From: Vombatus ursinus
Taxonomy: Eukaryota > Chordata > Mammalia > Diprotodontia > Vombatidae
Assembly: GCF_900497805.2 (NCBI RefSeq)
Contig: NW_020954582.1
Span: 667,083-731,082, forward strand
Length of the DNA: 64,000 nt
Reading direction: 5' to 3'
Part shown: piece by piece, positions 22,101 to 29,690 of the stretch
Layout: the number at the start of each line of letters is the position of its first letter
Numbering within the stretch: position 1 is the stretch's first letter
Translations under genes and position numbers: made by a program
Notes under the pieces: generated by a model
Database searches by the model: none
What the model was told of the DNA's origin: nothing
The model's input: the letters and a program-made list of their open reading frames with translations, nothing else

Positions 22101-24316
22101 CCTCTGCAACCAAACACGTCGGGGTCCCCCATCCAGGAGGAAACCCCCAACTTGAGGGTTTTCAGGACTCTCAGTCTTACTAGAAGGTCAGTTAGTCCAG
22201 TCAGGAGCCGAGCTCCTCCAGCCTCCCCAAGTGGAGATTTGGGGTCCCAGGATTCTTTTCTGCTCCATCTAGTGTCTGTGCTTGTCTGGCAGGCTGATTT
22301 TTTGGTAATTTAGGATTTTAAAACTGACTGGTGTCTTCGGCGAGCCCTTGGGGACAGCTGGCTAGATCCTAAACGAAGGCCCCGTCCCCCTTCAGGCTGT
22401 CCCTGGCCCTTTGCTTCTCTCGTTTCTCATTTTGCAATAATGATCTCTGGAGTTTAGCAGAAGCTCCCCCACCAGGTAATCCTGTCAAGCCCTCAGATGG
22501 TTTCAAGTTTCTAGCAAGTCCCATGTTGAGCTTTCATAGCCCCTATTCAAGCCGTGGAACATGACTCAGGTGAAAGAACACAGCTCCTGTCTTAGCTCTG
22601 AGCCCCTAGTCCCTGACATGCGCTGGACTTGCCTTCCAGCCCTGGGTCCACCATCCGTGCTCCCATTAATGACGGTAGTGAGACACCTGCTTCTTTAGCC
22701 TTAGAACCAGGTGTGTTCCCAGTGACATGATAGTGGGACACAGACCCTCAACACAGGGAGGCTGCTGCTTCTTGGCTCTGGGACCCTTGTTGGATTTAGA
22801 GCCGCCACCCTGCAGCTCACAGAGCTGGTCCGTGAGCACACTGCAGTACTCGTCGCTCCCCAGCCACAATCCAGCACTTGCTGCGGCAGGGGGCGGCCAG
22901 GGAAGTCACGAGGGAGGCCATGTTAACTTCAGTCACACGCTTACAGTGTATCTAGTACAGACCTGCCCTGTTCCTTCTGACAATCACATTTGGCCTTTTC
23001 CCTCTGCTATCCTAGATCCCCCCGGTCCCATTGATAACACTAAGATTGCCATCAACAAGGGTGGTAGCATCGTCCTCAAACAAGGTAGGCTGAGCAGTAC
23101 ACACATATCTGCCTGTGTCAGGCTCAGTATTCACATGTGGCTTTTGTCCGGGTTATGGTTGTCGTTTATTGGAGAGTTGTGACATTCTAGTAAAGAGAAA
23201 GGCTGCTCCAAAATGGGAGGGTCGAAGGGGTGGATCCCTCCTTCTTACTGGGCTCCCTCATCCCAGGCTGACACGGGGTGGGTGGATGGGTAGATGGACA
23301 GAGGGAAGGTTGGGTAGAAGGTTGGACGGACAGATGGATGGGATGGAGAGGATGGATGGATGGATGGATGGACAGACAGAAGATTGGATGGATGGAGGAA
23401 AGGTTGGGTGGAAGGTTGGATGGAGAGATGGATGGATGGACAGATGGATAGATGGATGGATGGACAGAAGATTGGAAGAATGGAAGAAAGGTTAGATGGA
23501 CGGATGGATGGAGGAAAGGTTGAGTGGAAGGTTGGATGAACGGATAGATGGATAGATGGTTGTACAGACAGAAGATTGGATGGATGGAGGGAAGGTTGGA
23601 TGGATGGATGGATGGGTGAATGAACAGACAGAAGGACGGATGGAAGGAGGAAAGGTTGGATGGAAAGTTGGATGGAGAGATGGGTGGACGGACGGATGGA
23701 CGGATGGATGGTTGGTTGGTTAGTTGTGTGGAAAGTTGAATGGATGGATAGACAGATAGACGGAAGGTTGGATGGACAGACAGGTGGGCGGACACTGTCT
23801 TCAAGGGTCAGGGCTTCTGTTAGCCTCTGTTCTCTAGCCTTTCTTCAAGGTGGACTGAGGAGTAATGGATGATAAGTATTACAAAGTAATTTCATCTCCA
23901 TTCTGTAGGGGATTGGACACTTTTGGGCAAAGGAACAGGGTCAGAATGTGGGTGTAAAGTGTTGTGTCTGTGATTTCTTTTTTCTATTTTAAGTAGATGT
24001 GGGTTTTAGATTTGTTGGACAGGCCTGCCCTCCCCCACCTCCCTTTTTCTGGCTGAATAGGGTTGCTGTGATGTCCCTGGTTAGCTTCTGTCTGTAGAGC
24101 CCAGGGCAGGGCTAGACAATGCCAGACACTGTGACCTATGTGTGTGCTCCTCCTCCAGGGGCAGATTCGGGGCAGATTTCTGAAGAAACATGGAATTTCC
24201 TTCAGTCCATCTATGGCGGAGGGCCAGAGGTTATTTTGCGCCCGCCTGTCGCCCCCATCGACCCTGACGTGCTGCAAACAGAGGAGAAGATTGAAGTGGA
24301 GACTCGGGCCCTCTGA
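1075..24316 (+). CDS. USP33: USP33, ubiquitin-specific protease 33, 3' 17 exons (gene continues upstream of window)
   Basis: USP33 is a cysteine protease that cleaves ubiquitin from substrates; known targets and partners include ROBO1 signalling, beta-2 adrenergic receptor recycling and centrosomal CP110. Seventeen exons join without a break into 727 codons plus stop, each intron GT-AG with phases that match. Counting from the first full codon here: QQDAQEF (the USP Gln box) spans residues 63-69, an acidic insert fills about 75-240, Cys pairs QCLTC and SCERC (zinc ribbon) lie near 272-276 and 374-377, the His box GTASSGHYIAY is at about 451-461, and two DUSP domains fill about 500-700. The catalytic Cys box (GNTCYMN in the family) lies upstream of base 1. 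The C-terminus [17 protein letters not shown]...[11 protein letters not shown] fits USP33, not its paralogue USP20, which ends in ETRAV and has a different DUSP2 loop. No disabling change is seen. Confidence 0.97.
1299..1640. repeat. 37-bp minisatellite in USP33 intron
   Basis: About nine tandem copies of a unit containing GTGGTCAGTGTGACC, a G run and TAACCC. Copies start near 1302, 1344, 1381, 1418, 1454, 1491, 1528, 1565 and 1603, so the period is 36-38 bp after a longer first unit. Copies vary mainly in G-run length. It begins about 110 bases after the donor of exon A. Confidence 0.95.
1641..4000 (+). other. USP33 intron, mostly unique sequence
   Basis: I see no exon, RNA gene or well-preserved repeat. 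Long minor open frames here lack family resemblance and are expected in GC-rich DNA. This is part of the 5.7-kb intron between exons A and B. Confidence 0.6.
4012..5742 (+). mobile_element. 5'-truncated L1 (ORF2 C-terminus and 3' UTR), split by an insertion
   Basis: Bases 4012-4099 and 5031-5742 are consecutive parts of the 3' end of a marsupial L1. The first part encodes the [10 protein letters not shown] region of ORF2; the second encodes [30 protein letters not shown] and the 3' UTR. The two are separated by a 931-bp insertion. The reading frame is broken, so the copy is dead. Confidence 0.9.
4100..5030 (-). mobile_element. Minus-strand L1 5'-end fragment inserted in the L1 at 4012-5742
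   Basis: CTGACCCAGCCATTCTGGA (4081-4099) recurs with one mismatch at 5031-5049, a 19-bp target duplication. The right end (GACTTGCTTGAGC..CCAAGATGGC when read on the minus strand) matches the start of marsupial L1 5' UTRs. The left end has no clear poly(T), so this is a 5' L1 piece without the usual L1 3' end. Confidence 0.7.
6276..6422 (+). mobile_element. Short tRNA-derived marsupial SINE with intact target duplication
   Basis: Starts GGGGCAGCTAGGTGGAGCAG and ends in an A-rich tail. A box TGGAGCAGTGG is at 6288-6298 and B box GAGTTCAAATC at 6331-6341, the internal pol III promoter. AAATTAACATTCT flanks it at 6261-6273 and 6423-6435 without mismatch, so the insertion is fairly young. It lies in the USP33 intron in sense orientation. 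Confidence 0.95.
6436..6862 (+). other. USP33 intron before exon B
   Basis: Apparently unique sequence leading to the polypyrimidine tract CTTCCTTCCCTCCCC before exon B. No other feature is supported. Confidence 0.6.
6863..6941 (+). CDS. USP33: USP33 exon B
   Basis: Encodes [20 protein letters not shown] then RGYSQQ. It supplies the first half of the conserved QQD motif of USP enzymes, which is split by the next intron. Acceptor CCCCAG ends at 6862 and donor GTAAGT starts at 6942. The preceding intron is about 5.7 kb, the longest of the gene in this window. Confidence 0.95.
7556..7612 (-). repeat. L2 3'-end fragment, minus strand
   Basis: CAACGTTTATTAAGCACCTA followed by CTGTGTGCCAGGCACTGT is the reverse complement of the conserved L2 3' terminus. 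Confidence 0.75.
7930..8060 (+). repeat. MIR SINE fragment
   Basis: Contains CCCATTTTACAGATGAAGAA ACTGAGGCA and a degenerate tRNA-like tail, the core of the ancient MIR family. It ends about 30 bases before exon C. Confidence 0.8.
8092..8494 (+). CDS. USP33: USP33 exon C, acidic insert exon
   Basis: Largest coding exon seen (403 bp). It begins [20 protein letters not shown] and then moves into a Glu/Asp/Ser-rich, probably disordered insert typical of USP33 and USP20, ending [12 protein letters not shown]. The flanks are close to human USP33 as I recall it, while the middle ([23 protein letters not shown]) differs much more. Acceptor ends 8091, donor GTGAGA at 8495. Confidence 0.95.
8495..9457 (+). 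other. USP33 intron between exons C and D
   Basis: GC-rich, apparently unique. No repeat or RNA gene recognised. Confidence 0.6.
9458..9583 (+). CDS. USP33: USP33 exon D
   Basis: Encodes [20 protein letters not shown] then [20 protein letters not shown]. It is the end of the disordered insert; the [14 protein letters not shown] block is recognisable as USP33. Acceptor TTCCAG ends at 9457 and donor GTAAAC starts at 9584. The exon is flanked by split codons on both sides and is a multiple of three, so skipping it would keep the frame. Confidence 0.93.
9725..10140. repeat. Two MIR fragments in opposite orientation
   Basis: About 9725-9830 is a minus-strand MIR (CTGCCTCAGTGCCC..CTGTAAAACGG). 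About 9985-10140 is plus-strand (CAGGTGGGGAAACTGAGGCA with TCACAGCTAGTGAG). Both are strongly diverged. Confidence 0.75.
10300..10415 (+). CDS. USP33: USP33 exon E, first zinc-binding Cys pair
   Basis: Encodes [20 protein letters not shown] followed by [14 protein letters not shown]. The basic stretch may act as a localisation signal (inference). C-x2-C is the first half of the zinc ribbon of the USP fingers subdomain. Acceptor CCCCAG ends at 10299 and donor GTGAGT begins at 10416. Confidence 0.95.
10780..11010 (+). repeat. MIR SINE, nearly complete
   Basis: Runs from AACATTTATCTAGTGCCTAC through CATTTTACAGATGAGGAAAC to GGATTTGAACCCAGGTCTTC, covering the MIR core and most of the tRNA-related part. 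It lies in the intron between exons E and F. Confidence 0.9.
11010..12778 (+). other. USP33 intron between exons E and F
   Basis: No repeat recognised apart from a G run near 11571-11583 followed by alternating purine-pyrimidine (GCATGCGTGTGCACATGCGT). Minus-strand frames near 12,300-12,900 are shadows of GC-rich DNA and of exon F. Confidence 0.6.
12779..12951 (+). CDS. USP33: USP33 exon F
   Basis: Encodes [20 protein letters not shown], then [20 protein letters not shown] and [17 protein letters not shown]. The [11 protein letters not shown] strand is a hallmark of the USP fingers region. Acceptor GCAG ends at 12778 and donor GTACGC starts at 12952. The upstream 300 bases of intron are strongly GC-rich. 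Confidence 0.95.
13057..13151 (+). CDS. USP33: USP33 exon G
   Basis: Encodes [20 protein letters not shown] followed by [11 protein letters not shown], the conserved VTLxDCLxxFFxxxEL helix of USP catalytic domains. The intron before it is only 105 bp. Acceptor TTCCAG ends at 13056; donor GTAAGG starts at 13152. Confidence 0.96.
13152..13924 (+). other. USP33 intron between exons G and H
   Basis: Unique-looking, GC-rich intron sequence with no supported feature. Confidence 0.6.
13925..13958 (+). CDS. USP33: USP33 exon H, 34-bp micro-exon with second Cys pair
   Basis: Encodes only [12 protein letters not shown], the second C-x2-C of the zinc ribbon, with split codons at both ends. Acceptor CTACAG ends at 13924 and donor GTAAGT begins at 13959. 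Its small size fits the known splitting of this region in USP33 and USP20. Confidence 0.94.
14345..14390 (+). CDS. USP33: USP33 exon I, 46-bp small exon
   Basis: Encodes [15 protein letters not shown], completing the Lys codon begun in exon H. Acceptor ACTCAG ends at 14344; donor GTGGGT starts at 14391, a weaker donor than its neighbours. It ends in phase 0, so the next exon starts with ILCIHLKRF. Confidence 0.94.
14586..14766 (+). CDS. USP33: USP33 exon J, start of His box region
   Basis: Encodes [20 protein letters not shown], then [20 protein letters not shown] and [24 protein letters not shown] and [11 protein letters not shown] are core USP motifs leading into the catalytic His. Acceptor TTGCAG ends at 14585; donor GTGAGT at 14767 splits the Ser codon before GHYIAY. 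Confidence 0.96.
14767..16341 (+). other. USP33 intron between exons J and K
   Basis: GC-rich intron with several CpGs and no recognised repeat. Long minor frames on both strands show no family motif. Confidence 0.6.
16342..16468 (+). CDS. USP33: USP33 exon K, catalytic His exon
   Basis: Encodes [20 protein letters not shown] followed by [20 protein letters not shown]. The His codon at 16347-16349 is the catalytic general base; WYEFDD carries the Asp residues that orient it, and AYVLFY closes the USP fold. Acceptor GTCAG ends at 16341; donor GTAAGA starts at 16469. Confidence 0.97.
16910..17100 (+). repeat. MIR SINE
   Basis: GCATTTATTAAGTGCCTGCT..CCATTTTACAGAGGAGGAAA..TCGAACTCAGAACTTCTGAT is a full-length-like MIR in the intron between exons K and L. 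Confidence 0.9.
17375..17500. repeat. Alternating purine-pyrimidine tract
   Basis: Dense GTGTGTACACATGCATATGT-type sequence with many palindromic ATGCAT and CACGTG steps, able in principle to adopt Z-DNA. No simple period is kept. Confidence 0.7.
17850..17960 (+). repeat. MIR fragment adjoining exon L acceptor
   Basis: AATGTTTGCCAAGCATGTC..TTACAGATGAGGAAACTGAG..GTGACTTGCCTAGGTTCAGG is MIR sequence ending roughly 15 bases before the exon L acceptor, so it may supply the branch-point region of that intron. Confidence 0.8.
17977..18146 (+). CDS. USP33: USP33 exon L, start of first DUSP domain
   Basis: Encodes [20 protein letters not shown], then [20 protein letters not shown] and [36 protein letters not shown] is the opening of the first DUSP domain, a partner-binding module. 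A MIR copy ends just upstream of the acceptor TTGCAG (17976). Donor GTGAGA starts at 18147. Confidence 0.97.
18317..18398 (+). CDS. USP33: USP33 exon M, first DUSP domain
   Basis: Encodes [20 protein letters not shown] followed by WDNLYS. Acceptor TTCCAG ends at 18316 and donor GTACCC starts at 18399. A long purine-rich minisatellite starts about 60 bases after this donor and contains the assembly gap. Confidence 0.97.
18460..19305. repeat. Purine-rich minisatellite around the assembly gap
   Basis: Repeats of GACTGACCACAGACTTGGGG plus a variable GGGGGAGGGCAGAGAGGGGGAG block. The GACTGACCACAGACTTGG motif is seen near 18480, 18540, 18992, 19117 and 19249. G-runs lie on the transcribed-RNA sense strand. 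The array sits between exons M and N. Confidence 0.95.
18573..18972. other. Assembly gap, 400 N
   Basis: Exactly 400 N characters inside the purine-rich minisatellite. The true array length is unknown. Open frames crossing it are artefacts. Confidence 0.99.
19306..19876 (+). other. USP33 intron before exon N
   Basis: Unique-looking sequence with no supported feature other than the acceptor GTGCAG. Confidence 0.6.
19877..19985 (+). CDS. USP33: USP33 exon N, DUSP1-DUSP2 junction
   Basis: Encodes [20 protein letters not shown] followed by [16 protein letters not shown]. GGGPxVNHLY..C..C ends the first DUSP domain; the charged KRRKMELE helix starts the second. Acceptor GTGCAG ends at 19876 and donor GTAACG begins at 19986. 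Confidence 0.97.
20690..21150. repeat. L2 fragments in USP33 intron
   Basis: GAGGAGCTTAATAAATGCTTCC near 20690 resembles a plus L2 end. From about 20930 to 21150 the sequence (GGCGGGCAGACCC, CAGCAGCAATCCATC, GGATTTGTGGGGTGAG) resembles minus-strand L2 ORF2, diverged and with a C run at 20951. Confidence 0.55.
21410..21512 (+). CDS. USP33: USP33 exon O, second DUSP domain
   Basis: Encodes [20 protein letters not shown] followed by [29 protein letters not shown] is the conserved core of the second DUSP domain. Acceptor TTCCAG ends at 21409 and donor GTGAGT starts at 21513. Confidence 0.97.
21513..23015 (+). other. USP33 intron between exons O and P
   Basis: No repeat or RNA gene recognised. 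Opposing minor open frames near 21.7-22.3 kb have no family motif. Confidence 0.55.
23016..23084 (+). CDS. USP33: USP33 exon P, second DUSP domain
   Basis: Encodes [20 protein letters not shown] followed by LKQ. The PPGPIDN loop marks the DUSP2 ligand surface in USP33 and USP20. Acceptor CCTAG ends at 23015 and donor GTAGGC begins at 23085. A GGAT-type minisatellite starts about 190 bases downstream. Confidence 0.96.
23278..23800. repeat. GGAT-type minisatellite
   Basis: About 520 bases of (GGAT)n interrupted by GAAAGGTTGGATGGA and GACAGACAGAAGATTGGAT, giving a higher-order repeat of roughly 60-110 bases made of tetranucleotides. It lies in the last USP33 intron. Confidence 0.95.
24159..24316 (+). 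CDS. USP33: USP33 terminal coding exon Q with stop
   Basis: Encodes [20 protein letters not shown], then [20 protein letters not shown] and [12 protein letters not shown] with TGA at 24314-24316. The end differs from human (ETRSL) by one residue as I recall it and distinguishes the gene from USP20 (ETRAV). Acceptor CTCCAG ends at 24158. Confidence 0.97.
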
Positions 24317-24648
24317 CCGCGACGTCCACGGGATATCCTTCCCACTTGCACAAAGAAAAAACCATTCCTGAAAGCATGTTTATTTTCTTGCTTTTCGACC
24401 TTTCCCCCCTTTCTTCCTCCTCACTGGGCATTACAGTTGTGGATGAGTATGTCGCGACTTGGAATCCCCTGTAGGTGACGCGTTGAATGCTAAACAATTT
24501 ACTGTGAAGTCTTTCCAAGGCCACGTTTTGAAAAGGATGAGCTCCGTGTCTTGAGGTTGTTCAATCAGTGGACAGTAGGTCATTGATCTTTTTTACCACA
24601 TGTATGCTTTGTAGACTTGTAAAATAAAATGGCTTTTAGAATGTTTCT
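24317..24648 (+). terminator. USP33: USP33 3' UTR and proximal poly(A) site
   Basis: Non-repetitive sequence follows the stop codon and ends with AATAAA at 24623-24628. Cleavage is expected about 15-25 bases later. This is the best candidate for the main 3' end of USP33 mRNA; the assignment is from the signal only. Confidence 0.75.
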
Positions 24649-25290
24649 CGAACCTCATCCCGTGATTCTGAGCCTACGTTGAGGGCTCCAGCCAGGGCTC
24701 CTGTTGGGAGTGGACTCTGCGGGGCCCTTCACGTTGATCGGAAGGCCGGACCTGCAGGATGCGTCTGAATTTCCCACGACTCAGGAAAAGTATCCCCTCC
24801 CCCTTCTCCTGGCACTGCAGTACATACAGGGGGCCGTGAAAACCTCAGCCACACGTTCTCATTTGGATGTATCAAGTATGTGATTGGTTGGGATGAATTT
24901 GTCGGCAGATGTAACGTGTCGCTTGTGCGTTGTGGGTGTTAACATGTCGGTCCTCCCAAGCCCAGAGAACATTTCACTGTGTCGGTGGCTGTACAACCTG
25001 TAGCGAGTCTTAGGGTCCTTTTCTTTTGAGAGCATGCAGTAAGTGATGTGCATCCATAGCCCTGGCCACCCTGAAGAGCACTTGGACAAGTGCGTCGACA
25101 TTCCTTCTGAATAATATTCTGTCTGCACCACTCTCCGCGGCATGATTATGTGATGTCCAGAGCTGGGTCGATCGCGAGATTGCCAATGTTGGATGACGCT
25201 GGTCGGGGCTGCTGGGGGAGGGACCACTTGTTGCTGCTACAGCTCAAGCAATGTTCTGAACCAGCTCAATAAAGCGATTTTTAAAAATAG
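24649..25290 (+). other. Possible extended USP33 3' UTR with distal poly(A) signal
   Basis: No repeat is recognised here and several CpGs survive. A second AATAAA lies at 25267-25272, followed by a T/GT-rich stretch that could be a downstream element. A longer USP33 transcript could end here. A 122-codon minus-strand frame (24859-25227) also crosses this stretch; I recognise no family in it. Both readings are inference. Confidence 0.35.
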
Positions 25291-26640
25291 TCTTCTGAAG
25301 ATTTGTGAATGTTCCTGGTTGGGTTCATGCTTGGCGCAAGGCCCTTGGGCATGAGGAGAGGAGAAAATGGAAGGCTTGTGGATCCAGAGCTCAGGCGGGT
25401 CGTAGTGCTAGAAGGCGCCATGCAGAAAGGGCGAGGGCAGCAGGGGTACGGGATGCTAAGCAGCTTTCCCCAAGGGAGCCTCACTTCCTGCCTCCACGGG
25501 AAGACCTCTGGGAAGGGAGCAAAGATGGCTCGTGGCTTCTTGGGGGTGAGACCTGCTCTCTAATCCCCCAGGTCCCCTCCAAATGAAGTCTCCCCAGTTC
25601 CATCAGCCAGTCCTTGCACAGCGTAAGCATGGGCTCTTCACCATCTCTGATAGCACCCTTCCTAAATAGAGGCTTCCCCTCAAAAACAGCATCTGAGAGG
25701 GAATTGTTGAGGGCACAAGTCAGCTCCCCATTCCTGGAAGCTCTTCTCAGGGCACCTTGGTGCTGACCTCACTCATTCTGTGGACTGTTAGGCCTACTGC
25801 CCAAGTAACCCTCGATCCTTTCCAGGTCAGATCTGTCACAGAGACAGTGGTCTCTGTGAAGACCGTTCTTTGAAGGACTTTTGTCCCTGTTGAGTTTCAC
25901 TTTAATAGATCCATCAGGGGTCCACTGTTGGCTTTGCCTCCCAGTAAATGGACAAAGGCAGTCACCTGTGCCTTTGTCAGGTCATTGGTAGAAATGTGTG
26001 TCCCCGGGCACTTTGCCCAACACCTTCCATGTTGTCTTGGAGCCATCGACGCCTGCTGTCTCACTGCTGCCATTTGACTGGTTCAGAATCCATCTCATTG
26101 AGAGGCTGTCCAGGCCACATTCTTCCATCTTTCTCACAGGGAAAGCATGAAGTGTTTGCCGGATACTTTCTGCCAATTTTGTGGCCCCATCCAAAAGGTT
26201 AGAGTGGCATGACCTTTAATTGCTGAAGCCATGTCAGCTCTGTGACAGTTCTTCCTTTTCTTTCTATCCCCTCCAAGTACTCGCCCTCTCCCCTGGCTTG
26301 GAACAAGACAGCATCCTGTGCAGAAACCTTGCCTGACAACACCCGGGTTTTCTCCTCGTCCCTTCTCCAGAATCCTTGTTTTTTACCTCTGTTCCTCAGT
26401 TCACTTTAACAATCTGTCCATGTTATTGTCTCTAATGTGCAAGAACTTTTTCTATTTGCTCTAGGGTTGCTCACATTCTCTAAACTGATTGATTGCTTAC
26501 TCACTAATTGATCCCTTCTCTTTCTGTTTTGTGACCCATGCTCAGATGTAAGTTTTTCTGAGGACTATGGACCCGATGTGTTCCACTTATCTTTTTCTGC
26601 GTCATTTAGCTGGTTTTCCAAATGTCCACCCAACAGTTCT
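25291..26640. other. Intergenic, no recognised feature
   Basis: Moderately GC-rich sequence without exon-like, RNA-like or repeat structure that I can support. Confidence 0.55.
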
Positions 26641-26790
26641 CTCGGGACATATCTGAGGACATAGTTCATCTGGCCCAAGTGACTCGCCCACACAGCCAGC
26701 ATGGGCAGAGGCTGGCAGAACCTGAATTCAGGTCTTCTTGACCAAGTCCAGCTCTCTGTCCGTGACCCCATGCTGCCTCTGTAGCACCCA
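26640..26790 (+). repeat. MIR-like fragment
   Basis: CAAGTGACTCGCCCACACAG..CCTGAATTCAGGTCTTCTTGAC is the tRNA-related tail of a MIR-type SINE. Confidence 0.65.
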
Positions 26791-26912
26791 CACCAAAGTT
26801 CTCCAGCATGCCTCCCTCTTCCAAGTAATGGATTTCCTCACACAAGTGTATCTTCTGACTACTCAGTGTTATCCCCTTCCTATCCCCCAACTTCCTTTAA
26901 AAATGGCCACCC

Positions 26913-27046
26913 CTGGGGCAACTAGGTGGCACAATGGATACAGCACTGGCCCTGAAGTCAGGAGGACCTAAGTTCAAATCTGGCCTCAGACCAAACACTT
27001 GACACTAACTGTGTGACCCTGGGCAAGTCACTTAACCCCAATTGCA
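26913..27046 (+). mobile_element. Short tRNA-derived marsupial SINE with intact target duplication
   Basis: CTGGGGCAACTAGGTGGCAC..AAGTTCAAATCTGGCC..GGGCAAGTCACTTAACCCCA with an A tail. AAAAATGGCCACCC flanks it at 26899-26912 and 27047-27060. Same family as the element at 6276. Confidence 0.95.
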
Positions 27047-27429
27047 AAAAATGGCCACCCTTTGTTGGCACTGCAGTGCATAAGCCACATACTTGACTAC
27101 AACTGTTCTCTCAAAGGCCACCATAAAGTCCCTGGCCTTTTCTCCACCCTCATCCTCATTGGCTGCGGCAGTCTCCTCCCTCGGCTTTGTGAACATTGGC
27201 CTCCCTTGGCCCCCAGCCTCATCTGACCTTCCTTCTCGTTGACCTTTGGTATTCATCCCCATCCCCACACCCCTAAGGATGGTTGTCCCCCTAAGACCTT
27301 GTGTCTCTACAGTCAGTCCTTGATGATCTCATCTCTTATGGGTTCCATGATTAACTCTATGCGAACAACTCCCAAGTTTATAGGTTCACATCCGACTCTG
27401 CTAAGCTCATCCTGTATCCGAAATAATAA

Positions 27430-27665
27430 TAATGAACAATAATAATAGCTAACATTTATATTGCCTTAAGGCTTGCAAAGCAATTCATGAATATTCCTTT
27501 GGATCTTCACATTATTATTATTATTATCATCTCCATCCTACTTACGAGTAAACAGAGGCTAAGCAACTTGCACAGGTTCTCACAGCTAGCAGGAGTCTGA
27601 GGCTGGATTTGAACTCGGGTCTTCCTGACTCCAGGCTTGGCTTCATAACCAGCTCGCTGCCATAG
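27430..27665 (+). repeat. MIR SINE with (ATT)n
   Basis: AATAATAGCTAACATTTATA..ACAGAGGCTAAGCAACTTGC..TGAACTCGGGTCTTCCTGAC is MIR; an (ATT)n microsatellite lies inside near 27511-27528. Confidence 0.85.
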
Positions 27666-27679
27666 ACGTCACCCATTAG

Positions 27680-29690
27680 ACATGTCCATATAGATGACTC
27701 ATCTGCATCTCAAACTCACTATGTCCCAAGCAGAATGGATTCTTTTCCTGCTCTCCTCCTCCTAAACTGTCCCACCCTCAACTTCCGTTTTTGTGGAGGG
27801 CCAGCCCCACAGGTGCCCAGGTCTGTAGTTTCAGCCATGCTTCATTTGACCCTCTCCCATCCCTCCCTCTCCCCTTTTGAATCCATAGCGAAATCCTGTT
27901 AATTCTGCCTGCAGAACATCTTCACTCCATCTCTTCCTCTTCACTGATATGGCCGGTTGTTTAGACCGTGGCCATCTCTTGGCCGGTATATTGGCCACTG
28001 AGTTGCTCTCCCTCCAATCTGTCCTCTACACAACTGCCAAAATAGCCTTCCCTGGCCTAGCCGTTCCAGATCTTAAATTGTATTGTAAAGCAGCAATCAT
28101 CAAAACTGCTTGGTACTGGCTAAGAAATAGAGTGGTGGATCAGTGGAATAGGTTAGGTATGGAAGACACAGTAGCCAATGATTATAGTAATCTACTGTTT
28201 GATAAACCCAAAGACCCCAGCTTCTGGGGTAAGAACTCACTGTTTGACAAAAACTGCTGGGAAAACTGGAAAAGAGTACGGCAGAAACTAGGCTTAGACC
28301 AAAATCTCACACCATATACCAAAATAAAGTCAAAATGGGTTCATAATTTAGATATAAAGGCTGATACTATGAGCAAACTGGGAGAGCAAAGAATAGTTTA
28401 CCTGTCAGATTTGTGGAGAACAGAAGGATTTATGACCAAACAAGAGATAGAGAACATTATGAAACACAAAATGGATAATTTTGATTATATTAAGTTGAAA
28501 AGTTTTTGCACAAACAAAGCCAATGCAACCAAGAGCATTTTTATAACCAGCATCTCTGATAAGGCCTCATTTCTAAAATATATAGAGAACTAAGTCAAAT
28601 TTATAAGAATACAACAATAAGAATTCCCCAATTGATAAATTATCAAAGGATATGAATAAACAGTTTTCAGATGAAGAAATTAAAGCTATCTATAGTCATA
28701 TGAAAAAATGCTCAGTCACTATTGATTAGAGAAATGCAAATCAAAACAACTCTGGGGTACCACATCACACCTATCAGATTGGCCAACATGACAAAACAGG
28801 AAAATGATAAATGTTGGAGATGTGGGAAAATTGGAACACTAATGTATTGTTGGTCCAGTTGTGAACTGATCCAACCATTTTGGAGAACCATTTGGAACTA
28901 TGCCCAAAGGGCTATAAAAATGTGCATACCCTTTGACCCAGCAATAGCACTTCTAGGACTGTGTCCCAAAGAGGTCATACAAATGGGAAAAGGACCCACA
29001 TGTACAAAAATATTTATAACAGCTCTTTCTGTGGTGCCTAAGAATTGTAAATTGAGGGGATATCCATCAATTGGGGAATGGCTGAACAAGTTGTGGTATA
29101 TGAATGTAATGGAATACTATTGTGCTATAAGAAATGATGAGCAAGCAGACTTCAGAAAAACCTGGAAAGACTTGTATGGACTGATGCTGAGTGAAGTGAG
29201 CAGAACCAGGAGAATGTTGCACACAGTAACAGCCACGTTGTGCAATGACTAACTTTGATAGACTTAGCTCTTTTCAGCAATACAAGTATCTAAGACATCT
29301 CTGAAAGGCTCATGATGGAAAATGCTGTTCACGTCCAGAGAAAGAATTATGTGGAATTTGAAGGCAGATCGAAGCATACTATCTGCTCTTTTTTTTTCTT
29401 TCTGTTTTGTTTTGTTTCTTCTTTCCTGTGGTTCCTCCTATTGGTTCTAATTCTTCTTTACAACATGACTAATGTGAAAATGTTTAATAGGAATGTATAT
29501 GTAGAGCCTATATCAGATTGCATGCCATCTTGGGGAGGGAAGTGGGGAAGGAGGGGTAGAAAATTTAAAACTGAAAAGCTTATGGAAATGATTGTTGAAA
29601 ACTAAAAATGAATTCATTAAAAAACAAAAACAAAAACAAAATAGCCTTCCCTAAGGCACTGGTGTGAGCAGGCCCTTCCTGGGCTCAGAA
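27680..29690 (+). repeat. L2 LINE ORF2-region fragment, split by an L1
   Basis: 27680-28053 contains CATCTCAAACTCACTATGTC, TCTGCCTGCAGAACATCTTC and CCTCCAATCTGTCCTCTACA, the end of L2 ORF2. After the L1, CCTAAGGCACTGGTGTGAGC at 29651 onward continues the L2 consensus for a few tens of bases. Confidence 0.75.
28054..29636 (+). mobile_element. 5'-truncated L1 inserted in L2, target duplication intact
   Basis: CAAAATAGCCTTCCCT at 28038-28053 recurs at 29637-29652. The insert starts within ORF2 (LAVPDLKLYCKAAIIKTAWY), carries the ORF2 C-terminus in two frames (to about 28593 and 28722-29252, with [10 protein letters not shown] and [10 protein letters not shown]), then the 3' UTR and A-rich tail. 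The ORF2 frame is broken once between them, and the reverse-transcriptase and endonuclease regions are absent, so it is inactive. Confidence 0.95.

Noticed and set aside
1-24316. USP20 as the identity of the protease
   Set aside because: The C-terminus, the [10 protein letters not shown] block and [17 protein letters not shown] match USP33; USP20 differs at these sites as I recall it.
28054-29636. Functional L1 ORF2 protein
   Set aside because: Only the C-terminal part exists, in broken frames, without endonuclease or reverse transcriptase regions.
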